From contig NZ_BAAAFH010000022.1 of the NCBI RefSeq assembly GCF_039523435.1, positions 744,001-808,000 on the forward strand: a DNA stretch of 64,000 nt, in the 5' to 3' direction. Source of the stretch: Wandonia haliotis (lineage in GTDB: Bacteria > Bacteroidota > Bacteroidia > Flavobacteriales_D > Crocinitomicaceae). The notes beneath the pieces were generated by a model. It did not search any database. It had not been told where the DNA came from and saw only the letters and a program-made list of their open reading frames with translations. Of the stretch, positions 17,388-29,300 are shown in pieces. Each line of letters opens with the position of its first letter. Position 1 is the first letter of the stretch. The position numbers were made by a program, and so were the translations under genes.

Positions 17388-18349
17388 ATAAAACTCCTAA
17401 AATAGTAATCCTCTGTAACGGTAAATTTGCAATTCCGGCTATCCAGATTCTTGGTATTGAAAAGATGCTTTGTGGAATTGGTGTTGGCGATGCTGACGCA
17501 TCTTTTGTTTCTCTAATACATAACGAATGTGAACGTGCACAAATACAGTTTAATCATTTTCCCTCCAAAGACAAAGTGAGTGAATTACGAAGCTGGTTGG
17601 ACAAACTACAACCGGACTATATATTCTCTATTTGTTTTCCCTTTCGTGTAGACCGAAAAGCATTGGCATATAGAGAAAATGCTTTTATAAATTTCCATAC
17701 CGGTCCCTTACCTGAATTCAGGGGTCCAATGCCCATCTTTGAAGTATTGCGATACGGAAAAGAAGACACGGCTATAACCGTACATTACATGTCTGAAAAC
17801 TTTGATGAGGGTCCTGTCATTTTTGAAGAACGAATTCCGATAAAAAATAATGACACCTTCGGATCACTTGCTTTAAAACTCTCAGAAGTTTGCGGATACA
17901 CTGCAAAAAACATGGCGCAAATGATACAGTTTGGAAGCCTGATTCCTTCATTCCCCCAACAGGATAAAGAAGCCCGTTACTTTGAATATCCGGAGAAAGA
18001 GGATACTCAAATCAGATGGAATCAAATGTCTGCACAGGAAATCGAAGCCCTTATACGCGCATGCAATCCCTGGAATACAGGAGTAGAGGCTATTCTGGAC
18101 AATCGTCCGGTACGCCTGCTTAGCGCCAGTACAACAGACCTGAAGCACGAAGTGCTCCCCGGACAATGTCTTGGACTGGACGAAAAAAGAAGACTGATTG
18201 TTTCCTGTAAGGAAAATGCTTGTATCGCTATAAATGTGTTACAAATCGACAAAGGGTTTTGTTCTGCTGACGAATTCTTTCTATCTTCGCGCCAAATTAG
18301 CGGAAAAAACCCAGCTAACACATTACTTTTTAGTAACTTAACAAAATAA
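17378..18349 (+). CDS. Formyltransferase-family protein with FMT-like N- and C-domains
   Basis: A 323-residue protein from the ATG at 17378, which overlaps the upstream gene by 10 bases. The N-domain has the 10-formyl-THF transferase catalytic triad: N105 and H107 in INFHTGPLPEFRG and D143 in MSENFDEGPVI. The C-domain has QIRWNQMSAQEIEALIRACNPW, the FMT_C signature. True methionyl-tRNA formyltransferase normally has SLLPRWRG where this has TGPLPEFRG, so it is probably a paralog with another acceptor; the housekeeping fmt is expected elsewhere. An alternative TTG start at 17360 adds six residues. It is followed 4 bases later by the adhesin gene. Acceptor unknown. Confidence 0.82.
   Translation: MQLDKTPKIVILCNGKFAIPAIQILGIEKMLCGIGVGDADASFVSLIHNECERAQIQFNHFPSKDKVSELRSWLDKLQPDYIFSICFPFRVDRKALAYRENAFINFHTGPLPEFRGPMPIFEVLRYGKEDTAITVHYMSENFDEGPVIFEERIPIKNNDTFGSLALKLSEVCGYTAKNMAQMIQFGSLIPSFPQQDKEARYFEYPEKEDTQIRWNQMSAQEIEALIRACNPWNTGVEAILDNRPVRLLSASTTDLKHEVLPGQCLGLDEKRRLIVSCKENACIAINVLQIDKGFCSADEFFLSSRQISGKNPANTLLFSNLTK
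18292..18299 (+). promoter_or_regulatory. Possible -7-like box for the SprB-repeat adhesin
   Basis: Reads TATCTTCG, one base off TAnnTTTG, inside the end of the formyltransferase gene and 54 bases before the adhesin ATG. The TTCG variant also occurs in front of other T9SS cargo genes in this window. Confidence 0.25.
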
Positions 18350-18353
18350 CATC

Positions 18354-21300
18354 ATGAAGAAAAATCGTACGAAACTCTTTTTACTGAGTTTACTTATGTC
18401 CGGATCATTGTTCGGCCAAACTCAGTTTTGGTCAGATGACTTTGAGGACACAGGATCTCCGTCCTCCGGAGTAAGGACCCCCTCGAACAATATAGGTTTA
18501 GGTGATCCTTCGACCTTTTATTTTAAAAGAACAACCAGTAGCCAAGTCGACGCATCTTTTGGTTCCTACACGGGTCAGAACGGTACCTATTTTTGGGCTG
18601 GAGAAAATCATGGGGGGCTTTTTGGAGCTGGTAACGAAGAACAGAACATTGTCTTTTCCAATATTAACATCAGTGGAAAAACAGGACTGACTTTTAAAGG
18701 TCTCTTCGCAGCTAATAATCAGGGGGCTGCATTTGAAAACATGGCTTTAGGGGCTTCTCATAGTGATTATATGATTGTCGAATACAATATCGACGGTGGT
18801 GCTTATCAGCCTCTTTTCAGCTTTTTTGCCAATAACAATACCGCAAGTGGAGTCAATAACAAATCTCTTGCAGAAGATACAAATGGCGATGGTATAGGAA
18901 ACGGAACAATACTTACTGCTAATTTCACAACATTCACTAAATCAATAGCAGGTACGGGTACGACACTAATTTTAAGAGTACGTTGTTCTTCAAACGGAAA
19001 CAACGAGGAAATGGCTTTTGACTATTTCCAACTACTTGCAGATGCTTGTGTTCCTCCGGTACTAACAGCCAGTCCTCCAAACCGTTTTATCTGTTCTGGC
19101 GGAAACACTACTTTCGGAATTAGCGCTACAGGTGCTACGGCCTACCAATGGCAGGTTGATTCAGGAAGTGGGTTTTCTAATGTATCGAATGGAGGAGTCT
19201 ATTCAGGAGCAACCACTGCTACATTAACAATTACAGGTGCAACAGCTGCGATGGCCGGGTATGTATACCGTTGCGTAGCAATAAACGGAACTCCTACCTG
19301 CTCAGCAAATTCAAATGTAGCAACTCTGTCTATCTCTAACATTGTTACTTCAGGTTCAAAAAATGATGCAACCTGCAATGGAGTAGCTAACGGAGCTGCG
19401 GCAGTATCAGCGGTAGGAGGAGCAAATCCTTATTCTTACAGCTGGTCACCATCCGGAGGAACCGGAAGTGTAGCAACTGGTCTTGCTGCCGGATCATATA
19501 CGGTAACAGTAACTGATAATATTGGTTGTACAGCTACTCGTAGTTATACAATTGACCAACCAACTGTTCTTACTGCAACAGCTAACTCTCAAACAAATGT
19601 TTCTTGTAACAATGGTACTGATGGAGCTGCATCTGTGGCTGTTTCTGGTGGAACAACTAATTACTCATACGACTGGACAGGAACACCAACTGGTGAAGGG
19701 ACAGCTTCTGTAACTGGTCTTAGTGCAGGAGCAATCTCTTGTACTGTAACGGATGCAAACGGATGTACGGCTGCGGTGGACTTTACAATCAATGAGCCAA
19801 CTGCTCTTACGGCTGTAGCTGCTGCACAAACTAACGTTTCTTGTAACAATGGTACTGATGGAGCTGCTTCTGTATCTGTTTCAGGAGGAACTACTGATTA
19901 TACATACGATTGGACTGGAACGCCTACTGGTGACGGAACGGCTTCTGTAACTGGTCTTTCAGCAGGAGCAATCTCTTGTACTGTAACGGATGCAAACGGA
20001 TGTACAGCTACGGTGGATTTTACAATCAATGAGCCAACTGCTCTTACGGTAACAGCAGCCTCACAAACTAATGTTTCTTGTAACGGTGAAGCTGATGGTG
20101 CTGCTTCTGTATCTGTTTCAGGAGGACAAGGAGGCTATGTTCATAACTGGACTCCTGGGAATCCGACTGGCGACGGAACAGCTACGATAACAGGTTTAGT
20201 TGCACTAACCTGGACCTGTACTGTAACAGATATAAACGGATGTGCTGCTACGATGGACTTTACAATCACTGAGCCAACTGCTCTTACGGCTACAGCTGAT
20301 GCACAAACAAACGTTTCTTGTAACAATGGTACTGATGGAGCTGCTTCCGTATCTGTTTCTGGTGGAACTACTGATTATACATACGATTGGACTGGAACGC
20401 CAACTGGTGACGGAACGGCTTCGGTTACTGATCTTGCAGCAGGAGCGATCTCTTGTACGGTAACAGATGCAAACGGATGTACAGCTACGGTGGACTTTAC
20501 AATCAATGAGCCAACTGCTCTTACAGCTACAGCTGATGCACAAACAAACGTTTCTTGTAACAATGGTACTGATGGAGCTGCTTCCGTATCTGTTTCTGGT
20601 GGAACTACTGATTATACATACGATTGGACTGGAACGCCAACTGGTGACGGAACGGCTTCGGTTACTGATCTTGCAGCAGGAGCGATCTCTTGTACGGTAA
20701 CAGATGCAAACGGATGTACAGCTACGGTGGACTTTACAATCAATGAACCGGCTGCTCTTACAGCTACAGCTGATGCACAAACGAACGTTTCTTGTAACAA
20801 TGGTACTGATGGAGCTGCTTCCGTATCTGTTTCTGGTGGAACTACTGATTATACATACGATTGGACTGGAACGCCAACTGGTGACGGAACGGCTTCGGTT
20901 ACTGATCTTGCAGCAGGAGCAATCTCTTGTACGGTAACAGATGCAAACGGATGTACAGCTACGGTGGATTTTACAATCAATGAGCCAACTGCTCTTACAG
21001 CTACAGCTGATGCACAAACGAACGTTTCTTGTAACAATGGTACTGATGGAGCTGCTTCCGTATCTGTTTCNNNNNNNNNNNNNNNNNNNNNNNNNNNNNN
21101 NNNNNNNNNNNNNNNNNNNNNNNNNNNNNNNNNNNNNNNNNNNNNNNNNNNNNNNNNNNNNNNNNNNNNNNNNNNNNNNNNNNNNNNNNNNNNNNNNNNN
21201 NNNNNNNNNNNNNNNNGGCAGGAGCGATCTCTTGTACGGTAACAGATGCAAACGGATGTACAGCTACGGTGGACTTTACAATCAATGAACCAACTGCTCT

Positions 21301-22243
21301 TACAGCTACAGCTGATGCACAAACGAACGTTTCTTGTAACGGTGAAGCTGATGGAACTGCTTCTGTGGCTGTTTCTGGTGGAACTACTGATTATACATAC
21401 GATTGGACTGGAACGCCAACTGGTGACGGAACGGCTTCGGTTACTGATCTTGCAGCAGGAGCAATCTCTTGTACGGTAACAGATGCAAACGGATGTACGG
21501 CGACGGTGGACTTTACAATCAATGAACCAACTGCTCTTACAGCTACAGCTGATGCACAAACGAACGTTTCTTGTAACGGTGAAGCTGATGGAACTGCTTC
21601 TGTGGCTGTTTCTGGTGGAACTACTGATTATACATACGATTGGACTGGAACGCCAACTGGTGACGGAACGGCTTCGGTTACTGATCTTGCAGCAGGAGCA
21701 ATCTCTTGTACGGTAACAGATGCAAACGGATGTACGGCGACGGTGGACTTTACAATCAATGAACCGGCTGCTCTTACGGCGACTATTACATCAACAGATG
21801 GAGTTACATTGGTTGTTTCAGAAGAGGCAACTTCGTACCAGTGGATTGATTGTTCGACAGATGAAATGATTGAAGGTGCTACTTCTGAAACTTATGTTGC
21901 TTCAGAAAATGGAGAATATGCCGTTCTGATTATGAATGAAGATGACTGTATAGCTGTATCAGATTGTTTCAGTGTAACAACTGTTGGTTTTGCGGAAAAT
22001 ACACTTGCTGAAACGCTTGTTAGTCTGTTCCCTAACCCAACGAAAGAAAGTTTAACAATTGAGCTAACAGAAATCAATGAAACAAGTGTTCTTGTCTACA
22101 ACACACAAGGAAAACTAGTTCTTTCTGAAGGTCAGGTTCAATCCGGACACATTATTAACATCTCTTCTTTTGAACCGGGAGTATACTTTGTAAAAGGAAC
22201 TCACGATCAGGGAACATGGATGAAACGCATTGTAAAGATGTAA
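18354..22243 (+). CDS. T9SS-secreted SprB-repeat adhesin, interrupted by an assembly gap
   Basis: Large secreted surface protein. Order of parts: signal peptide (about 1-21, ending SGSLFGQ); an N-terminal region of about 200 residues with the MAM/beta-sandwich look of T9SS cargo; an Ig-like domain (about 235-325, CSGGNTTFGISATGATAYQWQ); ten visible SprB repeats of about 79 residues (CNGxxDGAASVSVSGG...YDWTGTPTGDGTASVTxL.AGAISCTVTDANGCTA.VDFTINEP); an Ig-like segment (YQWIDCSTDEMIEG); and a type A sorting domain (LFPNPTKESLTIEL ... GVYFVKGT). The 146-base N run at 21071-21216 breaks the frame: the frame downstream is shifted by 2. The stop at 21240-21242 is therefore an artefact, and the true coding frame resumes to 22243. 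The repeat number is uncertain. Confidence 0.9.
19355..21770 (+). repeat. SprB repeat array (237-bp units)
   Basis: Ten visible tandem units: the first at about 19355 is divergent, the next three (about 19565, 19803 and 20040) are moderately conserved, and the last six (from about 20280, 20517, 20754, 20991, 21296 and 21533) are nearly identical at DNA level. Unit length is 237 bp (79 codons). The eighth unit is interrupted by the assembly gap. Spacing across that unit is 305 instead of 237, so the gap estimate is wrong or a partial unit is missing. Confidence 0.95.
21071..21216. other. Assembly gap (146 N) inside the SprB repeats
   Basis: If no repeat were missing, about 78 bases would fill it; with one extra unit about 315. 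The observed 146 fits neither and is not a multiple of three relative to the flanks, so it is a scaffolding estimate across a collapsed repeat. Confidence 0.98.
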
Positions 22244-22273
22244 TATCCTTATATTAGATGGTTTTTAACCCAG

Positions 22274-22306
22274 AAAAAGTCGCCTGAGTTCAGGCGACTT
22301 TTTTTG
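22274..22306 (+). terminator. Intrinsic terminator of the SprB-repeat adhesin gene
   Basis: A 13-bp stem AAAAAGTCGCCTG (22274-22286)/CAGGCGACTTTTT (22291-22303) with a 4-base loop and a run of T. It is symmetrical enough to act in both directions, but the T run is on the plus strand. Confidence 0.95.
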
Positions 22307-22382
22307 TTTACCCTTCTTTTTCAGAAATTAACCCTCGTTTCAAAAAAGAAAGTCAGCATATAAATACTCTCATATATGTTAC

Positions 22383-22390
22383 TATTTTTG
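22383..22390 (+). promoter_or_regulatory. Probable -7 promoter box of fabD
   Basis: Reads TATTTTTG, matching TAnnTTTG, 42 bases upstream of the fabD ATG. Confidence 0.5.
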
Positions 22391-22432
22391 CCAACTTCAC
22401 ATAAATAGAAACAGAATAAAAACGAAATAAGT

Positions 22433-23314
22433 ATGAAGGCATATGTATTTCCGGGTCAAGGGGCTCAGTTTTCAGGAATGGGAAAAGACCTTTACGAAAA
22501 TTCAGAAGTAGCAAAAGAATTATTTGAAAAAGCGAATGAAATTCTAGGCTTCCGAATTACTGATATCATGTTTGAGGGAACAGACGAAGAACTAAAACAA
22601 ACAAGGGTAACACAACCAGCCATCTTCTTACACTCTGTGATACTTGCAAAAGCACTGGGAGATAGTTTTCAACCGGACATGGTTGCCGGACATTCTTTAG
22701 GCGAATTTTCTTCGCTTGTAGCAAACGGTACTCTAAGCTTTGAAGACGCTCTTCGTTTGGTATACCAACGCGCTATGGCTATGCAAAAGGCTTGTGAAGC
22801 AGAGCCTTCAACTATGGCAGCAATTCTAGGGCTTGAAGACGAAAAAGTAGAAGAAGTCTGTAACAACGTTGACGGCATCGTTGTTCCTGCAAATTATAAC
22901 TGTCCCGGACAACTTGTTATCTCCGGAGCGGTTCCTGCTGTTGAAAAAGCGTGCGAATTAGCTACTGAAGCCGGAGCAAAAAGGGCATTAGTTCTTCAGG
23001 TAGGAGGAGCTTTTCATTCTCCATTAATGGAACCTGCAAGAGCAGAACTAGCTGCTGCAATTGAGGCTACAGTCTTCAATACTCCTTCTTGTCCAGTATA
23101 TCAAAATGTTGTTGCAAAAGCAGTATCAAATCCGGAAGAAATAAAAAAGAATCTGGTTGATCAGTTAACTGCTCCTGTACGTTGGACTCAAACCATGAAC
23201 CAAATGATTGCAGATGGAGCTACAGAGGTTATTGAAGTAGGACCGGGTAAAGTTCTACAAGGATTATTTAAAAAAGTAGACCGGCAATTCCCTGTGTCCA
23301 GTGCACAAATTTAA
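22433..23314 (+). CDS. fabD: Malonyl-CoA:ACP transacylase
   Basis: Loads malonyl groups onto acyl carrier protein for fatty-acid synthesis. The 293-residue protein has the N-terminal FPGQGAQFSGMG (6-17), the nucleophile motif GHSLGE with Ser88, and GGAFHSPLM with the catalytic His near residue 197, plus GVVPANYNCPGQLVISG-type family sequence and EVGPGKVLQGLFKK near the C-terminus. It is a single gene here, flanked by terminators on both sides, not within a fab cluster. A probable promoter box lies at 22383-22390. Confidence 0.98.
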   Translation: MKAYVFPGQGAQFSGMGKDLYENSEVAKELFEKANEILGFRITDIMFEGTDEELKQTRVTQPAIFLHSVILAKALGDSFQPDMVAGHSLGEFSSLVANGTLSFEDALRLVYQRAMAMQKACEAEPSTMAAILGLEDEKVEEVCNNVDGIVVPANYNCPGQLVISGAVPAVEKACELATEAGAKRALVLQVGGAFHSPLMEPARAELAAAIEATVFNTPSCPVYQNVVAKAVSNPEEIKKNLVDQLTAPVRWTQTMNQMIADGATEVIEVGPGKVLQGLFKKVDRQFPVSSAQI

Positions 23315-23335
23315 TTATCGTTGCGCTATTCATAG

Positions 23336-23372
23336 AAAAAGGGGAAATGATAAAATCACTTCCCCTTTTTTA
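23336..23372. terminator. Bidirectional terminator between fabD and the giant adhesin
   Basis: AAAAAGGGGAA (23336-23346) pairs with TTCCCCTTTTT (23360-23370), with an inner TGAT/ATCA stem. A-run on the left and T-run on the right allow termination of both the fabD transcript and the convergent adhesin transcript, whose stop is at 23392. Confidence 0.9.
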
Positions 23373-23391
23373 CCTCTATCAAAACCCTAAA

Positions 23392-26300
23392 CTATCGTAA
23401 GACATTTACATGTCCGATATATTCTTCTCTATCATCTACATCTGTTCGCTTCACAACTATTTTCCAGATATAAGTTCCATCTTCAACAATTTTCCCACCA
23501 TACGTTCCATCCCATCCGAATTCCGCATCATACGATTCGAAAAGAATTTCTCCCCATCGGTTAAATATGGTCAGGTGATAGTTGAAGGGATCAAACCCGG
23601 ATGTAAATACCGGTAAAAACACTTCATTAAACTGATCCTGATCCGGAGTAAAAGTATTCGGAACGTAAAAAATCAACTCTTCCTTCACTGTAATCACCTG
23701 TTCAGTAACATCCACACATCCCGCAGGGGAATAAGCTGTCAACGTCACTGTGTAAACACCTGGACCATCCGGGAAAGTATGCGAAGGAGCAACATCAGTT
23801 GAAGGTCCAGAACCATCTCCGAAATTCCATATATAAGAATCCGCTCCTTCAGAATTATTAATCATCCGACTGGTTGGATAAACCGTTGACAATTCGGAAG
23901 GGTTCGGGTAAAACGATGCTATTGGGTCAGGTTCTACACAAACATAGTTAATGGCTGTTGTTGAATTTGTACATCCTTCAGGTGTTGACACTGTCAATGT
24001 AACATCATAGCATCCGTAAGAAGTAAATGTGGCTGTTATATCCGAACAACTACTAACTGTCTCTCCATTACTAAAAGTCCATTGACAATCTAACAGGTTT
24101 CCTGTTGATGTATTGTTAAATGTAGCTGTCACGGGAGAACATCCAGATAAATCCTGACCAGTAAATGATGCAACAGGGTTAGGCACAACGGCCACCTGAA
24201 CATCATCCGTATTACTACATCCATAGACATCGGTTCCTGTCACCGTATAAATAGTCGTATCTGCAGGAATAAAAGGAACTCCATTGGAAATACCATCTGA
24301 CCAGCTATAGGTATTGGCTCCCGATGCAGTCAGAATAACCGTCGATCCGGCACAAATTACAAGATCATTTCCGGCAAAAACAGTAGGAAGATCATGAACA
24401 GTTATTACAGCCGATCCTGTTTGCGCCTGACTACAAGCTGTTGAAGACGCATCCTGAACGCTTAAAAGGTTAACAGTTATCGTCCCGACAACACTTGTAG
24501 GAACTGTAATGGTAGCCGTAGTATTAGTTCCCGTTGTAGTTATTGTTTGATTTCCTGCTCCATTCAAATTGTAAGTGAATGTATAGGGAGCAGTTCCGTT
24601 GTTCCCTTCAAAAGTTACTACTGGCGCTGCACTGCCTACACAAACATCAGTTGTTCCTGTCACCGTTGCTGTTGGGAGCGGATTTACCTCTACTGTTACT
24701 GACTGTGTCTGTGGATTAAGACATGCCGTAGAAGAAGCATCCTGAACACTGATAAGACTATAAACAAAAGTTCCAGCTGTGGCTGTAGGAACAGACACTG
24801 TGGCTGTAGCACCTGTTGAAACAACCGTTTGATCCGGACCGTTATTTATCGAATAAGTAAATATGTAAGGAGAAGTTCCTCCGTTTCCGTTAAAAGTTAT
24901 CACCGGCGAAGTTCCATTCTGACAAACTTCAGTAGTTCCCGTAATGGATGCTGTCGGAAGTGGGTTTACCGTTACTGTCACCGAGCCTGACTGAGCCTGA
25001 CTACAAGTTGTAGATGAGGCATCCTGAACACTCACCAAATCATACACAAATGTTCCTGCCGTTCCCGTAGGAGCAGAAACGGTTGCTGTGTTACCCGTCG
25101 AAACAACTGTTTGATTAGGTCCGTTATTTACAGTATATGTAAAAGTATAAGGAGTCGAACCGTTTGCACCAGTAAAAGTCACCAATGGAGATGTACCGCT
25201 CTGACAAACTTCAACCGTTCCATCAATAGTCGCAGTAGGAAGTGGATTTACCAGAATAGTTGCTGATCCTGACTGCGATTGACCACAAACTGTAGTTGAG
25301 GCATCCTCTACACTCACCAAATCATATACAAATGTCCCCGCTGTTCCGGTAGGTGCAGTTACCGTAGCAGTATTACCACTTGAGACAACAGTCTGACTCG
25401 TACCGTTATTAATTGTGTACGTAAAGGTATAAGGAGCTGTTCCGTTTGCACCGGTAAAAGTAATAACTGGCGCGGCATCGTTCTGACAGACATCCATTGT
25501 ACCACTTATTGTTGCTGTAGGAAGCGGATTAACGGTTACAGTTACTGAACCTGTTTGGGAATTCAGACAGGCTGTAGATGAAGCATCCTGAACACTTACC
25601 AAATCATACACAAATGTCCCTGCAATTCCGGTTGGAACACTAAAGGTCACCAGATTCGAATTATTAGTAGAAACAACAGTTTGATTGGCCCCGTTATTAA
25701 TTGTATAAGTAAATGTATATGGAGCAGTTCCTCCTGAAGCAGTAATCGTAATAACAGGGCTTGCATCATTTCGACAAACTATAGACGCTCCATTAAGAGC
25801 AATAGAAGCTGTTGGAAGTGGATTAACCAGAACCGTCGCCGACCCGGATTGAGGCTGACTACATGTCGTTGAGGAAGCATCCTGAACACTTACCAAATCA
25901 TAGACAAACGTTCCTGCTGCTCCTGTCGGCACATTGACTGTTGCAGTCGTCCCTGTCGAAACCACTGTCTGATTAGCCCCATTATTAATTGTATAGGTAA
26001 ATGTGTAAGGTGCTGTACCATTTGCACCGGTAAAAGTAATAACCGGCGCAGCATCATTCTGACAGACATCAGTTGTTCCATTGATTGTTGCCGTCGGAAG
26101 TGGGTTAACAGTAACAGTAATCTGATCCGTATTAACACATCCATGAACATCAGTACCGGTCACCTCGTATGTCTGAGTTCCTGAAGGCGTAAATGGAATC
26201 CCATTGGAAACTCCATTATCCCAAACGTAGTTCACAGCGTTACTTCCGGAAAGTGTGATTGCATCCCCGGAACATATTGTAAAATCATTTCCGGCAAAAA

Positions 26301-29300
26301 CATTTGGCAGCGGATGAACGGTCAATGCTACATTTGCTGTTGAATCACATCCTGTTGTCGACACAAAAACCTGAGAGTATACTCCACTTGTTGTTTGCGT
26401 AACCCCATGAATCACCATCGACTGTCCCTGACAAATTTCGTAAGAAAAGTTTGCTGTTATATGGGAGTTCTCCGTTACTGAAAAAGGTGCCGAAGTAGTA
26501 GAACATCCGGCAGCATTTGTTACAGTAACTGTTACAGGATTATCTCCATCAGTAACATTTGTTGTTTGAGTTGTAGCTCCATTTGACCACAGATAAGAAG
26601 TAAATCCTGCTCCGGCATCAAGTGTAGCTGAAGCTCCTGCACAATATTCACTTGCACCGCTAATTGACACTACCGGGTTCGCATTAACAACCACGGTAGC
26701 AGTTTGATTAATGGTTCGCTGACAAGTTGTTGAACTGGCATCTACAACACTCACAAGATTCACATTGAATGTTCCTGCTGTAGTTGTTGGAACTGTTATT
26801 GTAGCACTATTTCCCGTCGATACAATAGTTTGGTTCGTTCCTCCATTTATATTGTAGGTAAAGGTATAAGGTGCCGTACCTAAAGATCCTGTAAAAGTTA
26901 CAACAGGGTCAGTATCACCAACACAAACAGAAACCCCTCCTGTTACAGTTGCTGAAGGAAGTGGATTGATGATTATCGTCGCAGTTGCAGTCTGAGGATT
27001 CAGACATGTTGTAGACGAAGCATCCTGAACACTCACCATAGCATATACAAATGTTCCCGCCGTTCCGGTTGGTACACTTACAGTTACTGAAGAGTTTCCG
27101 CTTGCTGTAGTAACCGTCTGGTTTGGTCCGTTATTAATTGTATACGTAAAAGTATAAGGCATTGTTCCACCCGCCCCCGTAAAGGTAATAACAGGAGCAA
27201 CATCATTCTGACAAATTGTATTATCTCCTCCGATTACAGCAGTCGGAAGTGGATTTACCACTACAGTCGCTGAACCTGCCTGAGCCTGACTACATGTTGT
27301 AGACGAAGCGTCCTGAACACTTACCAAATCATAGACAAACGTTCCTGCTGTTCCGGTTGGTACATTTACAGTAGCCGTGTTTCCTGTTGAAACCACTGTC
27401 TGATTCGCGCCGTTATTAATCGTATAAGTAAAGGTATAAGGAGCTGTACCGTTTAAACCGGTAAAGGTAATAACAGGGGCAGCGTCATTCTGACAGACAT
27501 CAATTGTTCCGGCAATAGTAGCCGTCGGAAGTGGATTTACGACTATTGTCGCTGAACTAGTCTGAGCCTGACTACATGTTGTAGACGAAGCATCCTGAAC
27601 ACTTACCAAATCAAAAACAAATGTCCCTACAATTCCGGTTGGTACGGTAACAGTAGCTGTGTTTCCTGTTGAAACCACTGTCTGATTCGCTCCGTTATTA
27701 ATCGTATAGGTAAAAGTGTAAGGAGCGGTCCCATTTGCACCGGTAAAGGTAATAACAGGAGCAGCGTCATTCTGACAGACGTCAGTTGTACCAGTCACTG
27801 CCGCAGTTGGAAGTGGATTTACCACTATTGTCGCTGAACTAGTCTGAGCCTGACTACATGTTGTAGACGAAGCATCCTGAACACTTACCAAATCAAAAAC
27901 AAATGTTCCTGCCGTTCCGGTTGGCACAGTAACAGTCGCTGTGTTTCCTGTCGAAACTACGGTTTGATTTGCACCGTTATTAATTGTATACGTAAAGGTA
28001 TATGGAGCAGTCCCGTTTGAACCGGTAAAGGTAATAACAGGAGCAGCGTCATTCTGACAGACATCCGTTGTTCCGTTAATTACAGCTTCCGGAAGAGGGT
28101 TCACAGTAACCGTTACCTGATCCGTACCTGTACATCCATTCGCATCCGTTCCATTAACCGTGTAGGTTGTAGTAACCGTTGGGCTCACCGTATGAGAAGC
28201 TCCTGCTCCCAAACCATTATCCCATGAATAAGAAACACCTCCTGTAGCAGTCAGCACAACAGATTCTCCTTCACAAATTGTTACATCAAACCCTGCATTT
28301 ATAGGTGCATCAGGATTAACAACAACAGTTATATCATCCGTATTCTGACATCCATTTACATCCGTTCCAGTTACCTGATACGTTGTTGTTCCGTTAATAA
28401 CGAAAGGAACCCCATCAGTTACCCCATTATTCCACACATAACTGGTTGCCCCGGACCCTGAAAGAGTTATCGTTGAACCAGTACAAACTGTGAAATCATT
28501 CCCTGCCGATACATTCGGAAGCGGGTTAACTGTGACTGTTATCTGATCCGTTTCCGTACATCCTGCTGCAGAAGTACCTGTAACTGTATAAGTAGTTGTT
28601 GCAGTCGGAGTGAAAGCGACACCATTAGAGATACCATTGTCCCATGAATAAGAAGCTGCATTTCCAGTAGCTGTCAATGTAACAGACGTACCATCACAGA
28701 CAGCAAGATCCGCACCTGCATTCACAATCGGTAGCGGATTAACTGTTACTGTAGCTATATCTGTATTGGTACAACCTGTTGCAGTTATAGTACCTGTTAC
28801 AGTATAGTTTGTTGTGGTTGATGGTGATGCATCTACAGAAGCCCCTGTTGTTGCGCTTAAGTTTGTTCCAGGGGACCAGGAATACGTATCCGCTCCTGAT
28901 GCTGTAAGGGTAACCGTCTCTCCATCACAAATTGTAGGATCATTCACTGCCACGACGGGTAAAGGGTTAATCGTAATCGTAAATGATTCTATCGAATAAC
29001 AAACCGGATCCGGTGACTGGTATACAATAGTAAAAGTACCCGGTCCTGTAGCACTCAGATCAACAACTCCAGTAGCTGAGTTAATAGCCACTCCAACCGT
29101 CGAGCCAAATTGACCTCCTGTCACACCTGTAATAGTTGGTGAAGGATCTGCATCATCAAGACAATAAGTTGCAGAAGGATACGTGAATGATGCGTCTTCC
29201 GGACCTGTAAAAGTCCCGGTTATTGTTACCGGACAACCGTTACCGTCTGTTATATCAAATGAGTAATTATCTCCATCCACCAATCCGGTGACAACAATAG

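Noticed and set aside
21217..21242. In-frame stop at 21240-21242 as the end of the SprB adhesin
   Set aside because: The frame is shifted by the arbitrary N-run length; the repeat sequence and sorting domain continue in another frame to 22243.
20205..21559. Long minus-strand open frames across the SprB repeats
   Set aside because: They are antisense to the repeats, rich in Ser/Cys/Arg from reversed repeat codons, repeat with the same 237-bp period and cross the N run. Shadows of the adhesin.
19355..21770. CRISPR-like direct repeats
   Set aside because: The units are 237 bp, contiguous, coding and without unique spacers.
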